In this document: piece after piece, positions 35,079 through 45,818 of the stretch
How the letters are laid out: every line of letters starts with the position of its first letter
Numbering within the stretch: position 1 is the first letter of the stretch
Source: Erythroxylum novogranatense
Lineage: Eukaryota > Streptophyta > Magnoliopsida > Malpighiales > Erythroxylaceae
Direction of reading: 5' to 3'
NCBI GenBank assembly: GCA_029891385.1
Contig: CM057231.1
Span: forward strand, 24,397,300-24,461,299
Length of the DNA stretch: 64,000 nucleotides
Translations under genes and position numbers: made by a program
Notes under the pieces: generated by a model
What the model was told of the DNA's origin: nothing
What the model saw: the letters and a program-made list of their open reading frames with translations, nothing else
The model's database searches: none

Positions 35079-36485
35079 TCATTCATCTTTTTGTACTATC
35101 GTAAATTTAGCTAGATCAATTGAGAGATTATTAATTCTTAGTTTCAATTGATTAATCTCTTCGGATCTATCTACAACTTTGTTGTTATTCAATTCCTCAA
35201 CTTGCTTTCTCAAACTTATATTCTCACTCTCTATCTCATGAGTATGTTTGAGGTTTTCTACATATTTCTTCTTCAACGACTTGTCTTGTTTGAGAATAGC
35301 ATGAGAATCCTCTAATAATTACGAGTATGCATCTTGTATATCATTATAGCTAGAAGTTACCTCCTCATCACTTTCTTCTTCAGCTACCAGACATATGTTA
35401 GCATGTTCTGACGCTTCTGAACTTGTATCTGATTCTGATGAATCCAGATCTTCCCACGTTGCCATCATGCTTTTCTTGTTATCCCTACTCCTTTTGGGTT
35501 GTCTTTTCAACATTGGACACTCGGACTTGTAATGTCCCGGCTTCTTGCATTCATAATATGTAACGGATGCTTAATCGACTTTTTCATCGTCTTTGCCGCT
35601 GTTCCTTCTAAATGTTGAATTTCCTTTGGACTTCTTTTTCCACATTCTTCTTATCTTTCTTGAAATGAAAGATAGCTCATCGTCTTCATCACTTGATTCA
35701 GATTCTGACTTACTGGAATCATCATCCTTTGCTTCTTCAATCTTTAAAGCCTTTGATGTGTTCCTCTTTGTTTTCTTCTTCTAGATTTTGTGATTCTTTT
35801 GACTTGCTTTGAGCGCTATGGACTTCTCTTTCTTGGGCTTATCTTCCGCATCAAGCTCTACTTCGTGTATCTTCAACGATCCAAGCAATTCATCAAGCTT
35901 GAAGACGCTCAAGTCTTTGGCTTCAGACGTGATTACTTTGGGTCTCCATCTTTTGGGCAGACTCCTCAAAATCTTTCGAACATGGTCTTGACTGTTGTAC
36001 GTTCTTCCAAGAGCTTTTAGTCCATTAACAATTGTTTGGAATCTTCCAAACATTTGATCAATGGTCTCTTCTTCTTTCATCTTGAATAACTCGTACTGAT
36101 GCACCAAAATACTTATCTTGGACTCCTTGACTTGATTTGTTCCTTCATGTGCAATTGATAATGTATCCCACATTTCTTTGGCAGTATCACATCCATGAAC
36201 TTTGTCATACTCGCTTACCTTTCAATGCACAACTCAAGAAAAATTTCGCTTTGGAGTTTAGTTGAAATCTTGCTTCCTTTCACCGTCCATCTTTCTCGTG
36301 GAATTGGATTTTATTATCATCTTCAGTGTGTATGGTCCATTCTCGATGATGTCCCAAAGGTCAATGTGAGTAGACTCGATAAACAATCTCATCCGATCCT
36401 TCCAATAGTGGTAGTCTTCACCATTGAATCTTTGGAGGTCCGGTGACCGAGGCTCCTTTCGCAATATCGTGTGTGATTCCACCAT
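35079..36485 (-). pseudogene. gag: Copy C gag region
   Basis: Start at 36485 (MVESH). The capsid part is the cleanest of the three copies: a single frame from about 36173 to 35781 includes WDTLSIAHEGTNQVKESKIS, LVHQYELFKMKEEETIDQ and DELLGSLKIHEVELDAED. The zinc knuckle at 35517-35558 has its first Cys replaced by Tyr (YYECKKPGHYKSEC), which would abolish zinc binding. The acidic linker and coiled coil (SENISLRKQVEELNNNKVVD) follow. The N-terminus is frameshifted near 36400. Confidence 0.85.
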
Positions 36486-36528
36486 TTTCTTTAGTTCACA
36501 CTTTATTAGAGTGATTCTTGAACACCTT

Positions 36529-36540
36529 GCTCTGATACCA
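36529..36540 (-). other. Primer binding site, copy C (perfect)
   Basis: gctctgatacca on the plus strand, i.e. tggtatcagagc on the minus strand: a full match to the plant initiator-Met tRNA 3' end complement. Confidence 0.88.
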
Positions 36541-36542
36541 AT

Positions 36543-37662
36543 TGAAGTAAATCACACGTTAATATATTGAATAATAATATGATCAAGATACACAAGAAGG
36601 GGGGGGTTGAATTGTGATAAACTTTTCGTTAATCCATTCAATAACAATTGCTTGTTCTTTCAGAAAACTTATCTTAAATCAATTCTTGACTAGTTTGAAA
36701 ACTTTTGATAATAATGAGAACTACGATTTAAGTAAAGTAAGAGTTAGAGAGAGAAACACAGCAATTTATCTTGATTCACCCCAAACCGTGGGCTACGTCC
36801 AGTCCTCAGATATCCTTCTGAGATTTCACTATCTCCGAACTGTTTACTAGTATTCTTTGGATTGAGTCTCTTGGTCTCTTAACAACAAGTATTCTTTTAC
36901 TCTTAGCCTCTTGGGCTACTGTAACACTTTTCAAAATGAAAAACTAATAAAGAGCTTTTACAAAAGAGTTGCTCTTAATAATGTACACTCGAAAAATAGT
37001 TCACAATTTTTCTCGAGATAGTCGATGTTTGAATACTCGAGTTTCATTCACTTTTTCAAAAGTTGTTTTACTTCAATCTCGACTCTTATTTATAATCGAT
37101 CTTCATTTGTTTCTTGAATATCGCGCTTGAATCTTTAAAAAACGATTATTCAGTTTAACTCAGAATCGTCTTAAAGCGATGTTTCTTTCTTCATCGATTC
37201 TTGTATCGTCTTCTTTTCTCTTTGTAAAGCTTCCTTCTGATTTTTGTATCGTCTGCTTTTCTCTTAGTAAATCTTCCGTCTGATTTTTGTATCGTCTGCT
37301 TTTCTCTTAGTAAAGCTTCCGTCTGATTTTTGTATCGTCTGCTTTTCTCTTAGTAAAGCTTCCGTCTGATTTTTGTATCGTCTGCTTTTCTCTTAGTAAA
37401 GCTTCCGTCTGATTTTTGTTCCGTCTGATATTCTTTCGTCTGTTTTTCTTCCGTATGCTTTTCCTTCCTTCTGTTTTTCTTCCGTCTGCTTTTTCTTCCT
37501 TCTTTTTTTCTTCCGTCTGTTATTCTTCCGTCTGCTTTTTCTTCCTTCTGTTTTTCTTCTGTCTGCTTTTTCTTTTTATGCATCCATCTACTTTTCATTT
37601 GTATATTTCTCTTTGTTTATCATCAAAATTATTTAATACGTGAAGTCTGGTTTGACTTAACA
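36543..37662 (-). repeat. 5' LTR of copy C
   Basis: 1120 bp. The minisatellite (about 37200-37425) is regular, with units tcgtctgcttttctcttag plus taaagcttccgtctgatttt. A second array of ttcttccgtctg/cttccttctg units fills 37425-37580. TATA-like ttataaata on the minus strand at 37087-37095 would drive the element. Confidence 0.9.
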
Positions 37663-37667
37663 GTTGC
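37663..37667. repeat. Target site duplication gttgc (right) of copy C
   Basis: Identical to 27839-27843. Confidence 0.85.
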
Positions 37668-40030
37668 ATCTATCTCTACATTATAATTTTGAATTTGGTG
37701 TTAAGATATGATGTTCTCCATGCTTGAATATGCTTGAAATATGGTTTAGATTAATGAAATGAGTCATGGAGAAATTCCCTTAAGCCAAAACTGAAATGTT
37801 CTCTTTTTGGTGAAAGTTTGTAAATTTTTTAATATCTTTTGAAATTGATGATTTAAATGAATTCTATGATGTTAATTGTATTTGTATAATGTGAATTGAT
37901 GATGAAAAATGAAGATGTATATTGGATAAGGCTTGGTCGAAATGCTGGGAGAAGGAATGGGTTAATGTAATGAGTTGTATAATTATGATGAATATGACTT
38001 AAATGAAGGGAATTGGATTGAATGGAGTGGTGAAATGTGTTGTTGTTTGGAAGTGTTTGTTATATAACAAGATAAGAGCATGAATTACTATGATAAAATC
38101 TTGAAAATATGACTTGAAAGTCATGCACATTACATGTTTGATAAAATGTCTAAGTGAACTTGGCTTAGGATTTAAGGATTCGTAATGATATGCACTAGAA
38201 AGTGGCTTTCATGTTTACTTAGAGTAAACTTGAATTTTTGTTTAGATTGATGAGTAATGGCCTAATGTGTTTGGATACAAATGTGCTTAACTATATTTTG
38301 AAATGAGTAAGTATTGGACTAAAGGCATTAAATGACACGAAAAATGCAAAAGAAAAGCTAATGTGAATAGTAAGGGAAGTAACCATGTGAGATGCTTAAT
38401 GGCCGAATCTTATAGCTTAAAGATAGTGATATTGTGTTTTATACACATATCTGATGGTGTATAAATATGAGATCTATGTTTAAGTAGTAAATTCATTATA
38501 TTTTTTTAATGTATAAAGGCTCCGAAGTTGTGAGTCAAAGAGCTCATACCTAGGATTGTTGAAGTCAAAGGAGTGTACACCTTCTTTTGAAATGAGTTGG
38601 GAAAACCATATCTCTAAAATGAGATTAGAAATCCTAAGACATGCATGATGACTTTTAAGTGAATTTTGAACCTAGGTAATGCATATTATAATTGAATCTC
38701 AAATCATGCTAGTATATTTTTGTATTTAATAAGCGACATCATTTTGAATAACACTTTGCACTTGAAGTGCAAAAGATGACTTTTATTGCATGAAATAATA
38801 TTTTGGAATCTACATATGCATAATTGAGTCATGTATGTTGCATGCATGTGTTCTCTTTTGGCTTAGAGCCATGGCAAGGTTCCATTTTAGCTGTTGGACC
38901 GATAAATAAAGGCATAGTGCCTTACTTGATTTTTGCACTTAATATTTTTATATGATTTTTATGATTGGTGAGGTAACGATTGGCTAATCATGTGCTAGAC
39001 ATAACAAATTAAACGACCCTCGTACCCTTAATGCTAGTACATAAAAGTCAAGTCCTCGTATCAACATCTTTCTATGGGACTTGAGGGTGATTCCACACCT
39101 AGGGTCTAGACACCGACGAGATCATCACCTAGGATTATGACACTCTTGTCGACTATAGTCTAGACTCACCATGGATGAATGTCAAGCCAACACTGAAAAT
39201 CGATGGGTGTGCACACTAATTTGGCCGTCTATTGGTAACATACATTATTGTTTTGGCTTATTCTGAGATTTATTTTCTGACAAGATTTGATTTATACATG
39301 TGATATTTTTTCTTCCCCTAGAATTAGAACCTATGTTCATCAGATAAGTAATTAATAGGCTAGGCTCTATGGTTCTTAACTAGTATACATTGGGTTATAG
39401 GCTAGGCCTATGTATTTCTATGTCATATACGTCCACTTCATAGGTTACCTATACCGTCTTGGTGTGTATCGAGTTCTATTTGCAATATATGTTTTTCTTG
39501 CTCACTGAGTACATAGTGTACTCACCCCCTCCGCTTTTTAACCATACAGGTCAATTGGGCAAGCTTGAAGCTCTGAGTATATCGTGCGGTCTTTTAATAT
39601 TATTGGGGCATTACTGCACATAAGTAGTCTCTATTTTGTACTTTTGTTGCATAGTAGCTCATGAACTGTTTTTATTAGGTTGGTTATGCTGATTTGCTTT
39701 ATGATTTTATAAATTAACTCTTAACTGTCTTGTAGTTTATAAAAGACCTTATGTATAAACCTTTGGTACTGTTGAGATTGCTTTTGAGTGGACTTGAAAG
39801 TCAATAAGTTGTGGTGGAATTTTAATGTGAATATAGAAGTAAGCTTAAAACTGATTGCAGGTGTTTGATTAAGTTTTGGGATTTTTAAAATACAATCATT
39901 GTGCTGCCCAAATGTTTTTTTAAAAAGATATTCAATTAATCTTACATAGTCGAATTAAAGATACTATGAGTATCTTTAGCCCGGGTATGTAGCGGTTATC
40001 ATATGTTCGATGTGATACCGAATCATGACA
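37668..40030 (+). mobile_element. Probable Ty3/gypsy LTR, right part
   Basis: Continues the sequence interrupted by copy C. Near 39500-39526 is tgctcactgagtacatagtg and tactcaccc, a phrase commonly seen near the 3' part of plant chromovirus-type gypsy LTRs. Then ccgggtatgtagcgg and a possible end near atcatgaca at 40030. Combined length with 27042-27838 is about 3.2 kb, which fits long Tekay/Del-like LTRs. No coding sequence. It is apparently a solo or truncated LTR. Confidence 0.45.
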
Positions 40031-40040
40031 GTTTGAATGC

Positions 40041-40950
40041 ATGAGCTATTTAAACAAATTTATGAAGAAGGCAAATAAAAAATATATGAAAAACATATAA
40101 ATATCAATTATAATTAACCTTAGTATTATTATCCACGCTAACCATTAAAAATTTATCTTTTTAACATTACTAATTTTAAGAATATTATCACACAAAAATT
40201 CCTCAAAATTCCCCCAAGAAATCCTTAAGATTTAAAACCTTTAATATCAACTTTTGGCAATGATTTATGACTTTTAGCCATGATTATGGGAATCGTTGCC
40301 AAAGGCTCAACATTTGGAGACAAAATTGCAACTATTCACATAAAACATCACAAAAGGCATTCCTTGAGTGACGATTTTGTAAGACATTACAAAAAGCTAT
40401 ACTTTTAGTGACAAATTTGGAAATCATTGCCAAAGCTGACTTTTAGCGATGATTTTCAAATCATCAGTAAAAAACATAGCTAAAAGTCAATTTTGTTGTA
40501 GTGTCATTAATTATTTAAACAAGTTTATAAAGAAGGGAAAAAATAAAAAATCATATAAATGTCAATTACAATTAACCTTAAGATTATTAACCACACTAAC
40601 AATTAAAATTTATATTTTAACATTAATAATTGTAAGAATACTATCACGTAAAAATTTTCCTAAGAAATCATAAAATTTAAAATCTTTAATATCAACAATT
40701 TAGTAATGATTTCTAAATTCGCCATCAAAAGTCTAACTTTTAGCAACGATTACAAAAATCATAATCGAAGGCTCAACATTTGACAATGAAATTGTTAATG
40801 CGACCTTTTGCGGTGATTCATATATAGTGACAATTTTTGTAAATGTCTCGAAAAGCTAGACTTTTGGCGATAAATTTGGAAATCGTAACCAAAAGCTAGC
40901 TTTTAGTGATAATTTTCAAATCATCAACAAAAAAAATATAGCTAAAAGTC
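40041..40950. repeat. Tandem duplication (about 0.46 kb) with CACTA-type terminus
   Basis: Two copies, about 40041-40503 and 40504-40950, share ordered blocks from ctatttaaacaaatttat-like sequence through aattataattaacctta and several cttttagcgatgattttcaa-like repeats. The first copy ends ttttgttgtagtg, the inverse of a CACTA terminus (cactacaacaaaa). The short repeated cttttagc/gatgatttt motifs look like subterminal transposase-binding repeats. No open frame of note. Probably a non-autonomous CACTA derivative duplicated in tandem. Confidence 0.6.
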
Positions 40951-43100
40951 AAATTTGATGTAAAAATAACAATTTTAACTAGAGTCGATCAAATATTGGT
41001 AAACAAGTGCGGGCTGATATATATTTGACACATTCCAAATTTTGATTTATGATCCGAAATTCTCACATCCAAAGCCGCAAATTCCTAGTGCCCCTTGTAA
41101 GTGCTGAATGCTGAATGGTGCTTGATCGGCATGTAAGCAAATATAAATAATTTGATTACTCGATTATTTGGAGCAATTTGTCCAAAACTCCATATGTTGT
41201 TGGACTTGAAGCCTAGGTCCTAAAACTTGAAAATGATACGCGTATAAACTTTCAACTCAAGGACAGGTCCTGAGCTAAGGTTTCGAAGTCCAGTTGCTTA
41301 GCTTAGTCTATATTAGAACAGGTGACTACGTTGGCCCAATAAAGCAGGCTTGGGTTCCTCATAACATGAACCTCATTTGTAAGTATTACTTAATAAGCTT
41401 TTCTTAATTATCCGCAGGTGAAGGCACATTGACACTGTATGCTGACATGTAATTTGGATAGTCAAAAAACTGGAAAAAGCATAGAAAATTAAAGCGATGG
41501 CTTGACCCTCCGTTTCCTATCTGACTCCCTATAATCTGTTTTGAAGCTGCTACTACTCAGTTGACTCCTGTGGAGATTCTCCAAATGCTTCTAAATACTT
41601 GAAAGTAACTTGTCAACCGTTTTGAAGTGTTAAAATTTCAATAAAATGTGAATTTCAGTATTTATTTTTAATATAAACAAAGCTAATGATTACAATTTCT
41701 TAATATTAAATGAAATATAATAAAAAAATTTAAGAAAGTGATACTTAATTTTAAATGTTTATAGTAAATTTTAAAAGTGAGAAATTTTTAGATTTTATTA
41801 AATTTGAGTTGTGTTAACATATGATGAGAACTAATTATTCTATTTAGATTTTTATAATTTAGATTCACAGTCATTTTATGTATAATAAATAATTTTTGTT
41901 ATAAATCTAATAAGCGGTCAATCGCATAATTTTGAATAAATAATTTTACAAATAAATCAATTATTTGATGAATTGGATATCTAAGTGACATGTTCCCTAC
42001 ATCTATAATAATAGTAAAGGTTTAAAGAACGGACGACTATTGGAGGATTTTAACAATGTTCCACTTTTTTTTAATTTTAGGTTTTTAGTTTATTTTTAAA
42101 TAAAACAAAAACAGGTTTGAATGTTAATGTCTAATAATTACATATTATATAAATAAATAAATCTTATTTTAATATCTTATATAATGTTTATTAAAAATTA
42201 CAGTTAAAATTAGTATATTTGTTAAACTAAATAATTAAATTAAATCAATTATAATTCTTATTAATAATTAATATTAGATAATTAGCCTTAATAATTTTCG
42301 ATAGTAAGTCCTCTGAAGAATGTTACCATCAAGATCTAAAAATGAAACCTTAAGATTAGAAATCGACAGCTCAACAAGTATTAGTGAAATGAGTACAATT
42401 TTTAAAAATAAGTTAATAAGTTGATCAAAATTAAAAATTAAAATTCTTTTAGAAGTTATAAAGTACATATAATATAAGAGCTCCAATTACAAAAGGAAAA
42501 TTTGCAAAATCTAACAATCTTTTAAAGCTTTCTTAGTCAAAGCTTACCTATTAGGGAATCAAATTATTTATAATTTTATTAATAATTAATATTAAAAATC
42601 AAATAATATATATACACTTGATAAATTTTATGTTTTTTATATAATTTAATAAAATGAAAACTATAAACTATAAACTCAAACTCAAACTAATAGATTTTTT
42701 AAAATTAAAATTTAAAAATTAAAAATATCGATGAAAGCAATGACCAAAGTAGTGGACATTGTTTTGTTCACAGCGATTCTGCGGTGGCCCTTGGAGATTA
42801 TGAAAGGCCCTTGCGCTTTCAATCCGACGGTGCAAGAAGAAGCCTTTTATTTAGATGTCTTTCTAAAGTATAATCCAATCAAAACCAACCAGCACCAGCC
42901 TCGCCTCAACCGTACCACGATCTCATTCTTACTACCCCACGTGTTATTATCATACAATATTTAATTTTCTCCATTCTCCATCCATAATCTATTCCACTTT
43001 TATTTCTAAGCCACCCACAGGCTCTTCAAACTCTTCCATTTTAATATCCTTTTCAGCTTAGTTATTAATCAACTGTAACTAAGCAGAACATACGGATAGG

Positions 43101-43104
<4 letters not shown>
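40951..43104. other. AT-rich intergenic stretch, nothing identified
   Basis: No protein motif, tRNA or structured repeat could be supported. The short frame at 42731-42964 lies in locally GC-richer DNA but shows no known domain. Confidence 0.35.

Positions 43105-43188
<84 letters not shown>
43105..43188. repeat. (TA)n microsatellite, about 42 units
   Basis: Uninterrupted ta dinucleotides over about 84 bp, about 1 kb upstream of the presumed 5' leader of the SANT-like gene. Likely length-polymorphic. Confidence 0.97.
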
Positions 43189-43189
<1 letters not shown>

Positions 43190-44099
43190 CTTGATCGCGT
43201 CTTTAGGCTGATCCAATTCTAAGATTATTATATGAATCGATCATTCATTCTCAAAATAATGAGTTAAACACAGCAGGTATTTACTATATAAGTTCATTAT
43301 CTCCTCACGATGTAGGTACGACTCTTAAAAATCTTAATACCCTCCGTTTTTAGAACAAACTTATAACAAAGAACTGATTTAAATATCGGAGGGGCAAGCT
43401 GGCGATCAACTTTCGGTGTGCCTTTATTGTTTTTACAAGTATCTCCTAGCTGAAGTTAATTAAGTTCATGGATCCAAACAACGATATTCAGCCTCACCAA
43501 AATCAGAGTAATTCATAACATATTGTATGTAGGTCTACTATATAAGCCGCCTTGCTTTAACATTGATTTTTCCTTACCCACGACAAAATTTTACGTGATG
43601 AGATTATTCTTCTCATCACCGAAAGAGAGAAAGTTGAGCTTAGCGGTAGCTTTGATTGTTTCTGGTGAAATGAGCCTACATTTATAATAACTAAATTACA
43701 ATCAGGACCGTCCAATCCATTCCGTCATTTAATTTCTTGTGATGTATATCATATTAAAAGGAAAAGCTTGGTGCTTAGAGTTGGAAATATAGAAAAGGCT
43801 TAGCGTATGGACATTTATCATGCTTTTTTAATTACGTGCTCAAACTTTAATAAAACTTATATTTTTATTGGAAGATATAAATACTCCACTCCTTTTGCAT
43901 AAATTTTAATTTTTCAAAATATGTGAAAACAAAAAGGGAAATTACTATTAGACACAAATCCTAAGAAGTTTGTGAAGAAAGACCAAAAGGTCCAATGAAG
44001 GGCGAGGGGAGAACAGGCAGAAAGCATGTAACTTTTAGTAATTTTATGAGTTGAAAGACCCATCCACTTTCATTAAATAAATATAAATCGAACCGAATA
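43189..44099. other. Intergenic, presumed promoter-side DNA of the SANT-like gene
   Basis: No gene visible. The transition to pyrimidine-rich tracts at 44170-44330 is typical of a plant 5' leader. Confidence 0.3.
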
Positions 44100-45818
44100 A
44101 CAAATAGTAGCAAGTAACAATCTTTGTTATTCGTTCGTCTCCCTGCTAGTCCTCGTCAATTTAGCCCATTGTATCCATGAAACTTCTGCTCTCTGTTTCC
44201 TGTTCAAAGTAAGAATCTTGTTTGCCTTATATCTTCCATTTTCTTTCACATATTCTCTCTTCTGTTTCGTTTTTTTTTTTCTTTTATCAGTTTATTGCTA
44301 TATTGTTACTTTCACCAAAAAAAAAAAAAGAAAAAGGAAGAGGTTTATAGAAAGAAGTTGACAATCGAGGGGTAATAGACGCGACATGAGGAGCACAAAT
44401 TTTTGCAGATTCTGTCTTCTACGTGGGTTTTAACGTCAAGTATTTCTGCGGAGCTTGGTAAATATATATATTTCTTTTGATTCATTAACTCTTTTTGAAC
44501 TTTCTTTGTCAAGTTTTTTTTTCGTTAAGGTTTTGTCCACTCTGTATTTCCTACTGTTAAGAACAATCGTTTTCTATTTTTTATTTTTAGTTCTTGAGTA
44601 TAATGGGGTCTCTGAGAATTGTTGCTCAGCAATGGACAGTTGGTTTCTTCCACTTAATGCTGATTCCGTGGATGTGATTTTATGGTGCTTTCCATAAGAA
44701 ACGTTGCATAATTTTTGGGTTCGTTTGATTTTCCTTCTCTTACTTGCTTGTATGATGTAGAATCGATAAATAATCACGTATTTTACCTACGTTTCTCTGT
44801 ATTGGGCGTTGATGGGGATGGTGACGATGAGTTTATTACTTTTCCTTTTTTTTTTCTTACTTATTCTTCTCTGGATTGCATTTTTCTGGATATGCATTTT
44901 GGACCTTGTTTTGCCGACAATGTCAGATAAGATGGACGTTTATCATCAGTTAAACATTTCATTATCTTTCTTATGCTTAACTGAGAACTTCATTGTTTCC
45001 TACATGTTTTGAATCGAGAATAAACGTACAAAATGAGTCAACTGGACTTGTGCGTAAACTCATTTGCCTTGGATGCTAAGCTGTACTAATTGCAGTTTAC
45101 TATTGGCTTCATAACTTGATTTATGCTCAAAAAAATTTCGAGTGCTTGTTAATGAAAGAAATTTTAGTCGTCTATGTCATGCCAGCAGTAAATAGCAAGG
45201 GATTGTTACTTGTTTCTTCTCTTCTTTCATGATTGTTTATTTTATTTGTATTGTGTCATATGTAATAACTCTGTTATGCCCGATAATGATATCTATATCC
45301 ACTATTAATTCCCTTCATGTTAACCAAGCAGAAGTTGTACTGTTGCCATTAGTCCTGGCAGGATAATCCGTCTCTTATTTCTTGTTTATATGGAGCAGTA
45401 GAAAAAATGTCATCAGTTAAACTAAATATTTTATTCTTAAGGAGCGCGCTAAATGTGTTTTATTTAGCCATTTATACATATCGTGTTAGAATTAAGGCAT
45501 TCATTGATTCCTTTTCAGGCAATCCTTTTAAATTTTCAATAATTTTCTGTTTAGTTCATATATAATAAAAGACTGTAAATTTTCAAGGTTATGGTTATCT
45601 TTTGCCTGGCACCAGTTTCATGCTTAATATACTATTTTTATTCCGATGTTCAATCAGGTACTACTCCCTCTGCTAAGTTTACATTTAACCCAGTGGCTTC
45701 CACTTCACCTGATAAGTGGAAGACGACATACACTCTAAGGTGGTGAATAATGTTATGTTCAAAGGAAAAATAATCCTACTCATCCTAATTCACTGAGTTC
45801 AATCCCTACTCCATTTTC
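44100..45818 (+). other. Likely 5' untranslated leader with introns of the SANT-like gene
   Basis: Candidate non-coding exons: about 44130-44209 before gtaagaatc, about 44412-44457 between ttttgcag and ggtaaata, and about 45658-45818 after ttcaatcag. Pyrimidine-rich tracts precede the acceptors. The spans hold no conserved frame. Splice choices are by eye only and need transcript data. Confidence 0.35.

Larger units (their letters stand above)
27844..37662 (-). mobile_element. Ty1/copia element copy C, inverted, complete with two LTRs
   Basis: Same family as the array, opposite orientation. LTRs lie at 27844-28970 and 36543-37662, with 5-bp duplication gttgc outside. The minus-strand order is 5' LTR, primer site, gag, protease, integrase, RT, RNase H, ORF3, polypurine tract, 3' LTR. 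Its internal sequence differs visibly from A and B by substitutions, so it is a distinct insertion. It sits inside the gypsy-LTR-like sequence, 807 bp beyond the end of the array. Confidence 0.92.
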
